DNA from: CBDCRK01 sp965220955
Lineage (GTDB): Bacteria; Desulfobacterota; Binatia; Bin18; CBDCRK01
Direction: 5' to 3'
NCBI GenBank assembly: GCA_965220955.1
Contig: CBDCRK010000017.1
Location: 62,001-126,000, forward strand
Length of the DNA: 64,000 nucleotides
The translations under genes and the position numbers were made by a program. Below are positions 45,350-53,713 of this stretch, in pieces (within the stretch, counting starts at the first letter, position 1; every line of letters starts with the position of its first letter). The notes beneath the pieces were generated by a model, which worked only from the letters and a program-made list of their open reading frames with translations, did not search any database and was not told the origin of the DNA.

Positions 45350-45745
45350 TTAGATCAGTGACCGGAACTCCTCCTCTAACTGTTCAAGAGGGTATAACCC
45401 GACCACTTCTTTGACAAGCTTCCCCTTTTTTAGAACCAACCACACCGGACTTTGATAAGTCTTGGTCGCATTGGGACACCAATTGCTAATTTCTTGGTGT
45501 TCGTCAAATGGACGAATGCCAACCCTTACCGTATCACCCAGTCGTTTACCTAGCTCTAGCGCAGTATTGATAGCATTACGGTCCTGGATGCTCCATACTG
45601 CAAAGACTAAGAGCAGCCATAGGCCGTCTTGTAATTCATTCTCTATGGATGAAGGGGCCATTGGGAGGGCCTTACAGTTTTGAGGGCCGTTCTGAATCAC
45701 TAGTTCAAACTTTCCATCAGCCATCTCACACACAGTATAGCTCAT
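45350..45745 (-). CDS. Thioredoxin-fold-like hypothetical protein
   Basis: A 131-residue protein. The final 35 residues (SPVWLVLKKGKLVKEVVGLY, then EQLEEEF) look like the end of a thioredoxin domain, and VRVGIRPFD could be a core strand. The redox CxxC motif is absent; Cys25 and the Cys in NWCPNATK are isolated. The start at 45745 is chosen because AGGTGA lies directly upstream. I do not assign a function. Confidence 0.6.
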   Translation of the reverse strand: MSYTVCEMADGKFELVIQNGPQNCKALPMAPSSIENELQDGLWLLLVFAVWSIQDRNAINTALELGKRLGDTVRVGIRPFDEHQEISNWCPNATKTYQSPVWLVLKKGKLVKEVVGLYPLEQLEEEFRSLI

Positions 45746-45755
45746 AGTGATCACC

Positions 45756-46139
45756 TCAGGGCGCTATTATAATCGTTGTAGTTATGTTGTTCACAGTTTG
45801 CTGTGTAAATGTACCGCCGATGGCATCAATAACTCGCCGATGTGCAGTGCGAGCATAGTCTGCTGGATTGACAAGTCGGACTTCCCCTCCTGGACGAATC
45901 ACTCGTGCTATCTCAGCCGCTGCTCCGGGTCGTAAAGGAGCGCTTTCAAGCGTAATCAAATCCACGCTATGATCTGCGAAGGGCAGGCGCTCTCCTACTC
46001 CTCGCACAAGATTGAGAATTGGTCTTCCCGGGGTGCCGGTTGTGCTTGTCACTCCACTCGGATTAAGATTAATCGCTCCGAGATACCTACCTTCTCCACC
46101 AATATCGATGTGGATCTGTCTTCCTCCTCTAGATATCGA
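45756..46139 (-). pseudogene. Methyltransferase domain remnant resembling RHS polymorphic-toxin C-terminus
   Basis: An open frame begins straight after the stop of the alpha/beta hydrolase fragment. It reads GGRQIHIDIGGEGRYLGAIN, LNLVRGVGERLPFADHS and VIRPGGEVRLVNPADYA, then ends ITTTIIIAP. This is a SAM-methyltransferase fold in shortened form, and the DIGGEGRY and APLRPGA pattern resembles C-terminal methyltransferase domains found on RHS-type toxins. There is no start, no RHS repeat and no immunity gene next to it. The identification as a toxin tip is inference. Confidence 0.5.
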
Positions 46140-46472
46140 TTATAGTTTTTGCGGCCTTGGAGTCCTTGAGCTGTTTGCCGAGAGGATAGACGCTATCCAA
46201 CGCAGCATGGCAGGGATGGTTGTGGCCAGATCTCGCCTGTTCAGCACCAGGCCCCAGTGTGAGGCTCCCTCTACACTGAGATGCTCCGCCTCAAGCCAGA
46301 GGTCATTATATCGCAGGCGCGGCCACTGGCGGTCTGCTGTGCCAGTGACAATAAGGAGAGGGCAGGGAGCGGCGGGGTCGCCGAGCGACTCAATAATAAT
46401 ACCTGCTTTCCTCCTGAGGATCGGTTGGGCCTTGAGAGTCCCCTTTGGGGTACTTAGGTCTCCCTCGTTAGG
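46140..46472 (-). pseudogene. Alpha/beta hydrolase C-terminal fragment
   Basis: The frame contains PLLIVTGTADRQWPRLRYND, then EGASHWGLVL, which match the acid (Asp) and His regions of the alpha/beta hydrolase triad. The nucleophile half is missing: the frame opens after a stop at 46473-46475 that belongs to the neighbouring sequence. It ends in the TAA at 46140-46142. A truncated gene left in the gap 45746-46467, which otherwise holds only the methyltransferase remnant. Confidence 0.65.
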
Positions 46473-47010
46473 TCAATCTCTTAATTCCAAGAAATCTTTC
46501 TATCCCCCTCTTTTCTTTTACAATCATTTCTTCGTCGAACGCAAACGGAAACATGTTATGAATAGATGCCAAATTCATAGGATCATATTTGTGGTCAGGA
46601 GCATAACCCTTGGGCCAATTATATGGCAGAGTTATGAGTAAGTGACCTCTGGTAATTCTCAGCAAACGTTCAATAAACGGAGAGGCGTCTGCGAAATGCT
46701 CAAGGACCTGCAGGCATGTGACCAGGTCATATTGGTTTTCTGGTTCCCAGGATAAAAAGTCATGTTTGATCTTTTTTATTGAGTCAGGTAAATTAAAAAT
46801 ATCATCCGTTATATCCAGAACTGTCTTGTGCGGGATCCAAGCAAATTCATAAACATATTCACATCCGTAGTTGCCAATGTCTATGAGCGTTTTGGCCTGT
46901 GGACAATGCCGTTTGGCTAATTTTACGGTTTCATTATAATAATTCTTATTCTTCTTGCGCCTTTTTTCCCAATAAGTTTTCTGGCCAAGCCCGAATTTGC
47001 TTAATTTCAT
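46468..47010 (-). CDS. Class I SAM-dependent methyltransferase, AT-rich
   Basis: A 180-residue methyltransferase. The motif I region is TLIDIGNYGCEYVY (glycine-poor), followed by acidic VLDITDD, the FLSWEPENQYDLVTCLQVLEH motif IV and HLLITLPYNWPKG. It is Lys- and Asn-rich and more A+T-rich than the surrounding genes, so it was probably acquired by transfer. The substrate may be a surface sugar or lipid, since such short stand-alone enzymes are common in glycan loci, but no glycan genes are near. The frame overlaps the hydrolase fragment by only a few bases. Confidence 0.75.
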   Translation of the reverse strand: MKLSKFGLGQKTYWEKRRKKNKNYYNETVKLAKRHCPQAKTLIDIGNYGCEYVYEFAWIPHKTVLDITDDIFNLPDSIKKIKHDFLSWEPENQYDLVTCLQVLEHFADASPFIERLLRITRGHLLITLPYNWPKGYAPDHKYDPMNLASIHNMFPFAFDEEMIVKEKRGIERFLGIKRLT

Positions 47011-47131
47011 AAGCCGCTGTAAGGGTAATGAGGAGCCAATAACTTTTGTGAAATCAGGATAGTGGCAAAATATTGTCCCACCAAACTAGAGATCGGGCGT
47101 AGAGTCATAGTACTCTGTGCAACTCTCTTCA

Positions 47132-47506
47132 TCAGCTTTGTGGAGCTGTCTGGTATAACTCGGACGCATCAACGTAGATGAGATAGTCTTTAATCAGACC
47201 TTGGTGCATTTTGAAAATATTGGCAAAGGGCACGGTCAGTTGGCTTGTGTCCTGACGGGTATAGGTCACTGTTCCATGACAGACCACGGTATGGGGATGG
47301 TCCCACGTTTCGAGCACATCATGACGGATCGCCTTGATACTTGCCAAAAAGGCTGCCACGGCATTGCGAACAGCCTCTTTACCTTGTATCGGGGCTGAGT
47401 TAGCAAATTTGAAGACTACGTCGTCTGTCAAAAAGCTAGCAAAAGTCGTAGTGTCTCCGGCATCAAGGGCCTGAAACAATGGATGGACCCAACTGGGCGT
47501 GTTCAT
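47132..47506 (-). CDS. SnoaL/NTF2-like protein
   Basis: A 124-residue protein with the alpha-plus-beta barrel pattern of the NTF2/SnoaL superfamily: WVHPLFQALDAGDTTTFASF, LTDDVVFKFANSAP, HTVVCHGTVTYTRQD and FANIFKMHQGLIKDYLIYVD. Members are isomerases, cyclases or ligand-binding proteins, and no catalytic set can be picked here. AGGAGG supports the start at 47506; a longer frame to 47608 lacks a site. The VOC protein lies about 130 bp upstream on the same strand. Confidence 0.85.
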   Translation of the reverse strand: MNTPSWVHPLFQALDAGDTTTFASFLTDDVVFKFANSAPIQGKEAVRNAVAAFLASIKAIRHDVLETWDHPHTVVCHGTVTYTRQDTSQLTVPFANIFKMHQGLIKDYLIYVDASELYQTAPQS

Positions 47507-47637
47507 CTCAGTATGCCTCCTGTCTGTTGGATTGAGTTTGGAGATCGCTTTTTCTACTAGGCCAAGGTAATAAATAGCGATTTCCGTGCTTTCCGCTTGA
47601 TTACCCAACTAATGTGTCCCTGGCTGATATCTTGTGC

Positions 47638-48105
47638 TTAAGGACGACTGAGTCGCTCCTGCATCTCCTGGGGGAGAGGAAGCTTGATAGCCGGATCTAA
47701 ATTACCTTTTCCTGGGACGTAGTTGACCTCCAGACGAAGACCATCAGGGTCTTCGAATAGAACGGAATAGTAGCCAGGAGCCCAGTTGCTCTCCTTAGGC
47801 GGGTGAACAATCCTGGCGCCAATCTTGGTCACAAAATCATAGACTAAATCTACCTCCTCTCGACTCCGCGCACGGAAACAAAAATGGTGCAGCCCGGCAC
47901 GGTACTGGTCAAACGGGGTATTTTGATGTTCCGGGCTGGCTGCGCGGATTCCTACACCGGTCCGGCTGCCAACGCAGTAATAGAGCTGGTCTGTTTTGAC
48001 CAGGCACTTCATGTCCAAGAACTCCAGGAACTTTTCATAGAACGGTAGACAAGCGTCAAAGTTTTTGACCGTTAAGTATATATGGGCAATGCCGTTGAGT
48101 TGCAT
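47638..48105 (-). CDS. VOC-family protein (glyoxalase/dioxygenase fold)
   Basis: A 155-residue vicinal-oxygen-chelate protein with paired beta-alpha-beta-beta-beta units. Metal ligands can be placed at His8 (GIAHIYLTV), His81 (GLHHFCFRA) and Glu in LRLEVNYV. It is metal-dependent with an unknown substrate: dioxygenase, isomerase or lyase. GAGGAGG precedes the ATG at 48105. It diverges from the LLM gene at 48430. The 324-bp gap 48106-48429 between them holds no feature I can support. Confidence 0.88.
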   Translation of the reverse strand: MQLNGIAHIYLTVKNFDACLPFYEKFLEFLDMKCLVKTDQLYYCVGSRTGVGIRAASPEHQNTPFDQYRAGLHHFCFRARSREEVDLVYDFVTKIGARIVHPPKESNWAPGYYSVLFEDPDGLRLEVNYVPGKGNLDPAIKLPLPQEMQERLSRP

Positions 48106-48429
48106 AGTCCCTCCTCAGAAGCCGCCTTAGTAATTGGGCTTTCTAATAGCACCTCTAAACCATGTGGCTTACACCATCCAAACCACAACTGTGGAGAAGC
48201 CACTGATTACCAACGCTCTGAATCTTAGCACCTTTCCGCCTATTGACAACTTCCCTGGTTCATCCCTGCGGTTGGCCAAAAATCTGCAAGAGCTTAAAGG
48301 CTAAAGAGACGTAAGGTTTTAGGGTGCTTACGGGAGTTTGACAACACCCTGCCTTTAGCAGGATAATTCCGGCAACGAAGTCCTATCCTATATAAGGAGG
48401 ACGAAAGATCTCAAACTAAGGAGGTAACC

Positions 48430-49323
48430 ATGCGTTATGGACTTCACCTTGGCGGCGGTGCAGCCTTGCGCACCCCAGCAGCTGTGAAACAGATTGGGCA
48501 GCTGGCCGAAGAACTTGGTTATGACGGCATTCTGACTGGCGACCATATTACGATTCCCAAGCAGATTGCTTCTGAGTATCCCTATATCAAACAGGCGCAA
48601 GCCTTGGGCTACAATCCCTATGCGGTTTTTACCACTACGGAGTGGCTTGATGCCTTTACCGTGCTGGCTCTGCTTATTCCTGTGACCGAGAAGGTACGTC
48701 TAGGCACCAGCGTCACTATTATCCCTTATCGCCACCCCTTGGAGATGGCCCGGGTGGTAGCCACCCTGGATGTTGTCTCCGGGGGGCGAGTGATCTTTGG
48801 GGCCGGGGTAGGCTGGATGGCGGAAGAGTTTAACTTATTGGGAGTCCCTTTTACCGAGCGAGCCCCACGCACGCGCGAGTACATTGCGGTCATGAAAGAG
48901 GTCTGGAGCAAGGACCATCCACGTTTTGCAGGAAAATTCGTGCACATTGAAGAAGACCTCCACTTTGCTCCTAAGCCGCTGCAGCAGCCCCATCCACCGA
49001 TTTGGGTAGGAGGGGAATCGTTACCAGCATTGAAGCGGGTGGTAGAGTTCGGTGATGGCTGGCATATTGGGCCGATCTCTATTGAGGACGTTAAACCCAA
49101 GTTTGCCCAGCTTCAACAGCTCATGACTGCAGACGGGCGAGATTTCTCGCAGCTGGAGATCACCTCCATGGTCGATACCAGGGCGCTTTCGGCTGCTGAT
49201 ATTCGGACCTACCGTGATATGGGTGTGCACGGCCTCTATGTTGTGGCCCCAGGACCCGAAGCAGAATCGGTATGTGCCGTCATGCGAGAGTTTGTAGCCA
49301 AAGTGCAGGATGCCACAAGTTAA
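48430..49323 (+). CDS. LLM-class F420-dependent oxidoreductase (TIGR03619-like)
   Basis: A 297-residue luciferase-like protein with GYDGILTGDHI near residue 32, VRLGTSVTIIPYRHPLEMARV near residue 88 and FGAGVGWMAEEFNLLG near residue 120. That pattern is typical of the actinobacterial-type F420 oxidoreductase subfamily. AAGGAGG precedes the ATG. It is followed 39 bp later by an SDR gene in the same direction, so an operon of two redox enzymes is likely. Substrate unknown. Confidence 0.9.
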   Translation: MRYGLHLGGGAALRTPAAVKQIGQLAEELGYDGILTGDHITIPKQIASEYPYIKQAQALGYNPYAVFTTTEWLDAFTVLALLIPVTEKVRLGTSVTIIPYRHPLEMARVVATLDVVSGGRVIFGAGVGWMAEEFNLLGVPFTERAPRTREYIAVMKEVWSKDHPRFAGKFVHIEEDLHFAPKPLQQPHPPIWVGGESLPALKRVVEFGDGWHIGPISIEDVKPKFAQLQQLMTADGRDFSQLEITSMVDTRALSAADIRTYRDMGVHGLYVVAPGPEAESVCAVMREFVAKVQDATS

Positions 49324-49362
49324 AGGACGAACTTTCCTTTTGCTTTAAGGGAGGATTTCCTA

Positions 49363-50124
49363 ATGGCAGAACAGTTGGAAAACAAAGTTGCTTTGGTAAC
49401 GGGTGGAAGCTCGGGGATCGGCAGGGCCTCGGCCCTCGCGTTTGCTCGGGAAGGAGCCAGGGTTGTAGTAGCTGATGTGATTGTTGAGGGTAGCGAGGAG
49501 ACCGTGGGCCTAATCAAGAAAGCCGGTGGCGAGGCCGTCTTTGTCAAAGCCGATGTGTCCAAGGCAGCCGAGGTAGAGGCCATGGTCAATAAGGCAATTG
49601 AGATCTATGGTCGGCTGGACTGCGCGCATAATAATGCAGGAATTGAAGGCGCGCTTGGTACCACTGCGGAGTATACCGAGGGGGATTGGGATCGCGTCAT
49701 TGCTGTCAACCTCACAGGTGTGTGGTTATGCATGAAGTATGAGATTCCCCAAATGCTCAAGCAGGGAGGAGGGGCGATTGTAAACACCTCCTCAGGCGCG
49801 GGGCTGGTTGGAGCCCCGCGGATGCCGGCCTATGTGGCCAGCAAGCATGGGGTAGTGGGGCTGACTAAGACAGCAGCCTTAGAGTATGCCAAGTCTGGAG
49901 TGCGGGTAAATGCGGTGTGTCCAGGCGTGATTCAGACACCCATGGTTGAGCGCATCACGAGTCAACAGGCTGGCTTGATGGAGCGGTTTGTGGCGCTCCA
50001 TCCCGTTGGGCGGGCGGGGAAGCCAGAAGAGATAGCGGAAGCAGTGGTGTGGCTGTGTTCAGAGGCGGCGTCTTTTGTGACCGGACACGCTATGTCGGTG
50101 GATGGTGGCATTGTTGCCCAGTGA
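49363..50124 (+). CDS. SDR-family NAD(P)-dependent oxidoreductase
   Basis: A 253-residue short-chain dehydrogenase with ALVTGGSSGIGRASALAF near residue 10, NNAGIEG near residue 90, a catalytic Ser in VNTSSGAGL, and YVASKHGVVG for Tyr and Lys. The C-terminal SFVTGHAMSVDGG is typical. AGGGAGG precedes the ATG. Downstream is the second MITE-like element. Probably a ketone/alcohol interconverting enzyme acting with the LLM protein upstream. Confidence 0.93.
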   Translation: MAEQLENKVALVTGGSSGIGRASALAFAREGARVVVADVIVEGSEETVGLIKKAGGEAVFVKADVSKAAEVEAMVNKAIEIYGRLDCAHNNAGIEGALGTTAEYTEGDWDRVIAVNLTGVWLCMKYEIPQMLKQGGGAIVNTSSGAGLVGAPRMPAYVASKHGVVGLTKTAALEYAKSGVRVNAVCPGVIQTPMVERITSQQAGLMERFVALHPVGRAGKPEEIAEAVVWLCSEAASFVTGHAMSVDGGIVAQ

Positions 50125-50156
50125 AAATAGGTCTGGTTTACCACCTTAATGCTCCT

Positions 50157-50275
50157 CTGGTTTCGTGATGTTCCGTGGGGGCAGGCCCCAGTGCCTGCCT
50201 ACCCCCAGGGCAACCCCCTGTGGTTGCCCCTACAGAGGAAAAACCCGCGGATTACTTACGCCGCTATGTACTAGC
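50157..50275. mobile_element. MITE-like element, second copy in inverted orientation, one end missing
   Basis: Related to the element at 14151-14300 when reversed: both share the GGGGCAACC hairpin, the GGGGCAGGCC/CCTGCCTACCCCC hairpin and the terminal GCGGATTACTTACGCCGC followed by TGTACTAGC. The other terminal repeat is absent; homology stops at CTCTGGTTTCG near 50157. Its CTAG end overlaps the VOC gene, supplying that gene's stop codon (50271-50273). Confidence 0.7.
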
Positions 50276-50732
50276 TCGCCGGGACTAGCTCGTCGAGCTG
50301 CACCAGGATTCCATCTGGGTCACGCAGGAAGGCGCTGTTGAAGTTCCCGTCCGGGGTTTTGGTAACGCTAGGCGGAACGACAAAATCTGCGCCCTTGGCC
50401 TTAAGTTCTTCATAGACCTTGGGCAGGTCCTGGACCCAGAAGGCAAAGTGGTGTACGCCGATCTGGTCGAGTTTAATGGCCTCGCCACTGACCGGCTTGT
50501 CGGTGTGCTCGGAGAGGACAAGGAAGGCCTCTTCCTTACCTTTTTTCCAGTATAAAGTAACAGCGCGGCGACGGTCGTGCGGGTCCTTGTAAAGCGCGGG
50601 CAGCACGGTGCCGCTGGTTGGCTGAATCTCGTCGCGCACAACCTCGAAGCCAAGCAGATCTCGGTAGAAACCAAGCGACTTGTCCATGTCGCGTACACCT
50701 ATCGCAATGTGAGATACCCCTTTAGTAAGCAT
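50271..50732 (-). CDS. VOC-family protein (glyoxalase I-like)
   Basis: A 153-residue VOC protein with metal-ligand candidates His7 (VSHIAIGV), His75 (GVHHFAFWV) and Glu/Asp near VQLDELV. SLGFYRDLLGFEVVRDE marks the first unit. It is a metal-dependent lyase, isomerase or dioxygenase of unknown substrate. GGAGGG precedes the ATG at 50732. The final residue and stop lie in the adjacent MITE-like element, so the native C-terminus may have been slightly altered. Confidence 0.88.
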   Translation of the reverse strand: MLTKGVSHIAIGVRDMDKSLGFYRDLLGFEVVRDEIQPTSGTVLPALYKDPHDRRRAVTLYWKKGKEEAFLVLSEHTDKPVSGEAIKLDQIGVHHFAFWVQDLPKVYEELKAKGADFVVPPSVTKTPDGNFNSAFLRDPDGILVQLDELVPAS

Positions 50733-50782
50733 AACATTCCCTCCTTTCTCTTTTTCTCTGTCAATATAGCAGGTTAGCCTTA

Positions 50783-51763
50783 TTATCCGAACGCTTCCGT
50801 CAATTTCTGGAGGTCATCGCCTGTTAGCCGACTGGACGGGGGTGCCGCTACTACTGGCAGTTGAATCCCGGCCCGAACAAAACGTTCAATACGCCCACGA
50901 CATTCCTCGGCCGTGCCGAAGGCATAGAGTTCTTCGACCATGCGTTCAGGAATCGCAGCCTCGGCGCCAGCCCGGTTCCCAGCCCTCCAGCAGCGGTGTA
51001 CTTCTTCAAGAATGTCCCCATAGCCAAAATGGCGAAATCCCTGGATATAGGTGTTAGCCTGGCAATAGCCAACCAGCACTCGACGGAGCTGTTTGAATGT
51101 CTGTTCTCGATTTTGGGTAACCACAGTGTGAATGTAGCAGCCAATGTCAATGTCCGAGAGCTGACGCCCGACCCGCTCCGCACCCTGGGCAATTTCAGCC
51201 AAAGAATAAGGTACCTGTTCGGCTGGCAGCCAGGCCAGCAGTATTCCATCAGCAACCTCACCAGCGAGCTGGAGCATCTGAGGGTTCACTGCGGCAAGGT
51301 AGATTGGTAAGGGTGGAGATGTGGGCATGCTAAGTTGGAACCCTCGCGGCTGGTAAAACGTACCGTCGTATATTATCCGCTCCCCGGCCAGGACCCGCCG
51401 TAAAATTTCTACATACTCGCGGGTACGTGACACTGGGTGATCCCAGGAAACGCCGTGAAAAGTGTTGATGTTGCGAGTGCTCACCCCCAGACCAAGGCGG
51501 ACGCGGCCTGGGGCAATGAGATCAAGTGTGGCTGCCTGCATGGCCGTAAGCGTTGGCGGCCGGAGATAGATGGAGACAATGCCAGTACCGATGTGAATAC
51601 GTTGGCTGCGGGCGAGGAGGGCGCCCACCAGGGTACAGGTTTCAGTGCCCCAGGCTTCGCCTACCCAAACACTGTCAAATCCCCGTTCTTCAGCCTGACG
51701 GACAATGTCCGTGCATAGATCAATCGGTAACCCGATCGGTGGTATACCCAACCCTACTCGCAC
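50783..51763 (-). CDS. LLM-class F420-dependent oxidoreductase
   Basis: A 326-residue luciferase-like protein with FDSVWVGEAWGTETCTLVGA near residue 30, IHIGTGIVSIYLRPP near residue 55 and LGLGVSTRN near residue 92. The EAWG motif and IGTGI strand mark the F420-dependent methylene-tetrahydromethanopterin-reductase-like group. It starts 8 bp after the next upstream LLM gene stops, and the two share this pattern, so they look like a tandem duplication that has diverged. Confidence 0.9.
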   Translation of the reverse strand: MRVGLGIPPIGLPIDLCTDIVRQAEERGFDSVWVGEAWGTETCTLVGALLARSQRIHIGTGIVSIYLRPPTLTAMQAATLDLIAPGRVRLGLGVSTRNINTFHGVSWDHPVSRTREYVEILRRVLAGERIIYDGTFYQPRGFQLSMPTSPPLPIYLAAVNPQMLQLAGEVADGILLAWLPAEQVPYSLAEIAQGAERVGRQLSDIDIGCYIHTVVTQNREQTFKQLRRVLVGYCQANTYIQGFRHFGYGDILEEVHRCWRAGNRAGAEAAIPERMVEELYAFGTAEECRGRIERFVRAGIQLPVVAAPPSSRLTGDDLQKLTEAFG

Positions 51764-51770
51764 TTAAAAA

Positions 51771-52766
51771 TTACCCCACCAACTTGCTTAGAGTCTGCTC
51801 GTATTCACGGTTATCCTGAGTGTCCACCCGCACAGTATGGATGTTGACACCGCTCTCTTCCTGAGCCTGAAGCCGATCAATACAGGCCTCGACTGGCCCG
51901 GCGCAACTGGTAGCATCAATCAAATCGTCAGGGACCGTCTCAGCTGCGGCGCGCGAGCCACCCTCCCAGGCTTTTTTCACCGCCTGTACTGCTTCACCAT
52001 AGCCATGACGGGTGAGTTGCTTGGCGTAGAACGTGCCCATGCGACCAATGTAGAAGGCTAAAGTACCCGCAGCCTCGGCTCGGAGCCGGTCGATGTTTTT
52101 GCTCACAACGGCCGCACCAGGGGCACGCACCGATACCACGTCTGCCGGCCGACCAGCAGCCACGCTCATTTGGCGTAGAGCGTTAATCTCTCCCTTGAGC
52201 TTAGGCAGCGGGATCATGATTGGTAACCAGCCATCGGCTATCTCGGCGGTGAGTTTCACGCTCTTAGGATTGAGCGTGGCTAGATAGATCGGAATGTGGT
52301 TGCGCACTGGGGTAAAACGTAGAGTAAAGCCGCGCTGCAAGTGAAAGAGCTTACCCGTATGTCTCAGTGGCTCATTGTGCATAAGCGTATTCATAATCTC
52401 AATATATTCTCTCATGCGGGTGAGCGGCGGGCTAAAGGGTACGCCGTGGAAGTGTTCGATCACTTGCGGTCCACTAGTGCCCAGGCCAATGATCATGCGC
52501 CCGTCGGACAGTTCATCCAGCGTGGCAAAGTGTTGGGCTAGAGCTGCCGGGCTACGTGAGTAAGTGTTAACAATGGCAGTGCCCATGTGGATTTTTTTAG
52601 TGCGGTCGGCGAGCAGTGCCAGCATAGTGAAAGCGTCCCGACCCCAGGCTTCGGGCACCCACACCGAGTGTACGCCTACCTCATCAGCAATCTGTACCTT
52701 GTCGAATAGCACCTTATAGTCAAGTGCTCCCTGCCAGTCGATGCCAATGGAAATCTTGCGTGCCAC
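51771..52766 (-). CDS. LLM-class F420-dependent oxidoreductase
   Basis: A 331-residue luciferase-like protein with HSVWVPEAWGRDAFTMLALL near residue 32, IHMGTAIVNTYSRSPA near residue 60 and IGLGTSGPQVIEHFHG near residue 95. The start is GTG at 52766, preceded by GAGGGG seven bases upstream. An in-frame upstream start at 52826 would add 20 non-family residues. It is upstream of, and similar to, the LLM gene at 50783. Confidence 0.9.
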   Translation of the reverse strand: MARKISIGIDWQGALDYKVLFDKVQIADEVGVHSVWVPEAWGRDAFTMLALLADRTKKIHMGTAIVNTYSRSPAALAQHFATLDELSDGRMIIGLGTSGPQVIEHFHGVPFSPPLTRMREYIEIMNTLMHNEPLRHTGKLFHLQRGFTLRFTPVRNHIPIYLATLNPKSVKLTAEIADGWLPIMIPLPKLKGEINALRQMSVAAGRPADVVSVRAPGAAVVSKNIDRLRAEAAGTLAFYIGRMGTFYAKQLTRHGYGEAVQAVKKAWEGGSRAAAETVPDDLIDATSCAGPVEACIDRLQAQEESGVNIHTVRVDTQDNREYEQTLSKLVG

Positions 52767-52923
52767 AGCTTCCCCTCTAAGTATAAATTCGCTCGACTCT
52801 AGCATACTCCTGCCAGCTAAAGTCAAGGCCAGGTTGGGTCACTGCTTTTAAGTTGGCAAGGCAACGCTCAGTTTCTGCGGACAATTCATTCAGGGCAAAG
52901 TAATTTCCTTAAGATGCAACTTG

Positions 52924-52957
52924 TCTCCGGCGTAGTCTCGTCTCCGGCGTAGTTCTG
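52924..52957. repeat. 17-bp tandem repeat, two units
   Basis: TCTCCGGCGTAGTCTCG at 52924-52940 is followed by a near-identical unit at 52941-52957. It lies in the gap upstream of the small Lrp-like gene and could be a binding site pair or a chance duplication. Confidence 0.45.
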
Positions 52958-52996
52958 TGTTATGCTATTGCCAGTTGTAAAGGAGAAGGAGAATCT

Positions 52997-53236
52997 ATGC
53001 GTGCGGTCTTCATCATGATCAAGGTAGACCCGGGAGGCGTCCAGGCAGTGGCCGATAAGCTTACCCAAATGGATAACTTCTCTGAGGCTTACTCAATTTC
53101 TGGTGCTTATGATATCCTGGCCAAGCTTTATGTAGAAAATTTCGACGACCTCGGTCACCTGGTGTCAGAGCAGATCCATAAACTGCCCCATATCCGTGAA
53201 ACTTTCACCATTCTTACCTTCAACGCCTTTCAGTGA
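52997..53236 (+). CDS. Stand-alone Lrp/AsnC ligand-binding (RAM) domain protein
   Basis: A 79-residue protein matching the AsnC/Lrp C-terminal effector domain: AVFIMIKVDPGGVQAVADKL, FSEAYSISGAYDILAKLYVE and a final FTILTF strand. The DNA-binding half is absent, as in known stand-alone RAM proteins that bind amino acids and act on enzymes or other regulators. AAGGAG precedes the ATG at 52997. It stands alone with no clear partner next to it. Confidence 0.88.
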   Translation: MRAVFIMIKVDPGGVQAVADKLTQMDNFSEAYSISGAYDILAKLYVENFDDLGHLVSEQIHKLPHIRETFTILTFNAFQ

Positions 53237-53350
53237 ACTTCTTGGCTTACACTCAGGATTTATACACCTGTTGCTTAAACTCTAGGGAACTAATGACCAG
53301 AGGTTCAGGTTTTGTACAAGAGCCAGCTTTTTGTGTGAGGAGAACTCGAA

Positions 53351-53683
53351 ATGCAAATTGAAGAAACACCTATTGAACGTAAAGAGACCGGAATCCGCAT
53401 TTTGCTCACTCTGCTCTTCGGGCTGATTATGGAGGTCGTCGTCGAAGTGCTTCTAATAGTGGTAATCCTCTTTGAACTAGCCTATGTTCTGATTACCAAA
53501 CAACCCCCAGGAGAACAGGTCAAACGCTTTGCTAACCGTATTCTTAGCTATCTCTATCGCATCTTGCGCTACCTTACCTATAACGAGCCTGAAGCGCCTT
53601 TTCCCTTTGCCGATTTTCCTTCAGAAGTGGAGCCATCGGCCTCTTCACCCAAGAGAAGAGAGGAGGGAAACGAGGAAGTATAA
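53351..53683 (+). CDS. DUF4389-like membrane protein
   Basis: A 110-residue protein with a 45-residue hydrophobic stretch that probably makes one or two membrane helices (LLTLLFGLIMEVVVEVLLIV then VILFELAYVLITK), then an RYLTYNEPE stretch and an acidic/basic tail. That is the pattern of DUF4389, of unknown function. GGAGAAC precedes the ATG. It is convergent with dnaA. Confidence 0.8.
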   Translation: MQIEETPIERKETGIRILLTLLFGLIMEVVVEVLLIVVILFELAYVLITKQPPGEQVKRFANRILSYLYRILRYLTYNEPEAPFPFADFPSEVEPSASSPKRREEGNEEV

Positions 53684-53713
53684 GGGGAAGCAGAGGAGTA
53701 AAACGGAAACAGT

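Noticed and set aside
46012..46641. Plus-strand 209-codon frame over the two minus-strand remnants
   Set aside because: The minus strand carries recognisable hydrolase and methyltransferase motifs here, while this frame has none and no ribosome site.
48150..48303. Possible coding remnant between the VOC and LLM genes, ending TAA near 48303
   Set aside because: A 50-codon frame exists, but it has no family pattern that I can name and no ribosome site.
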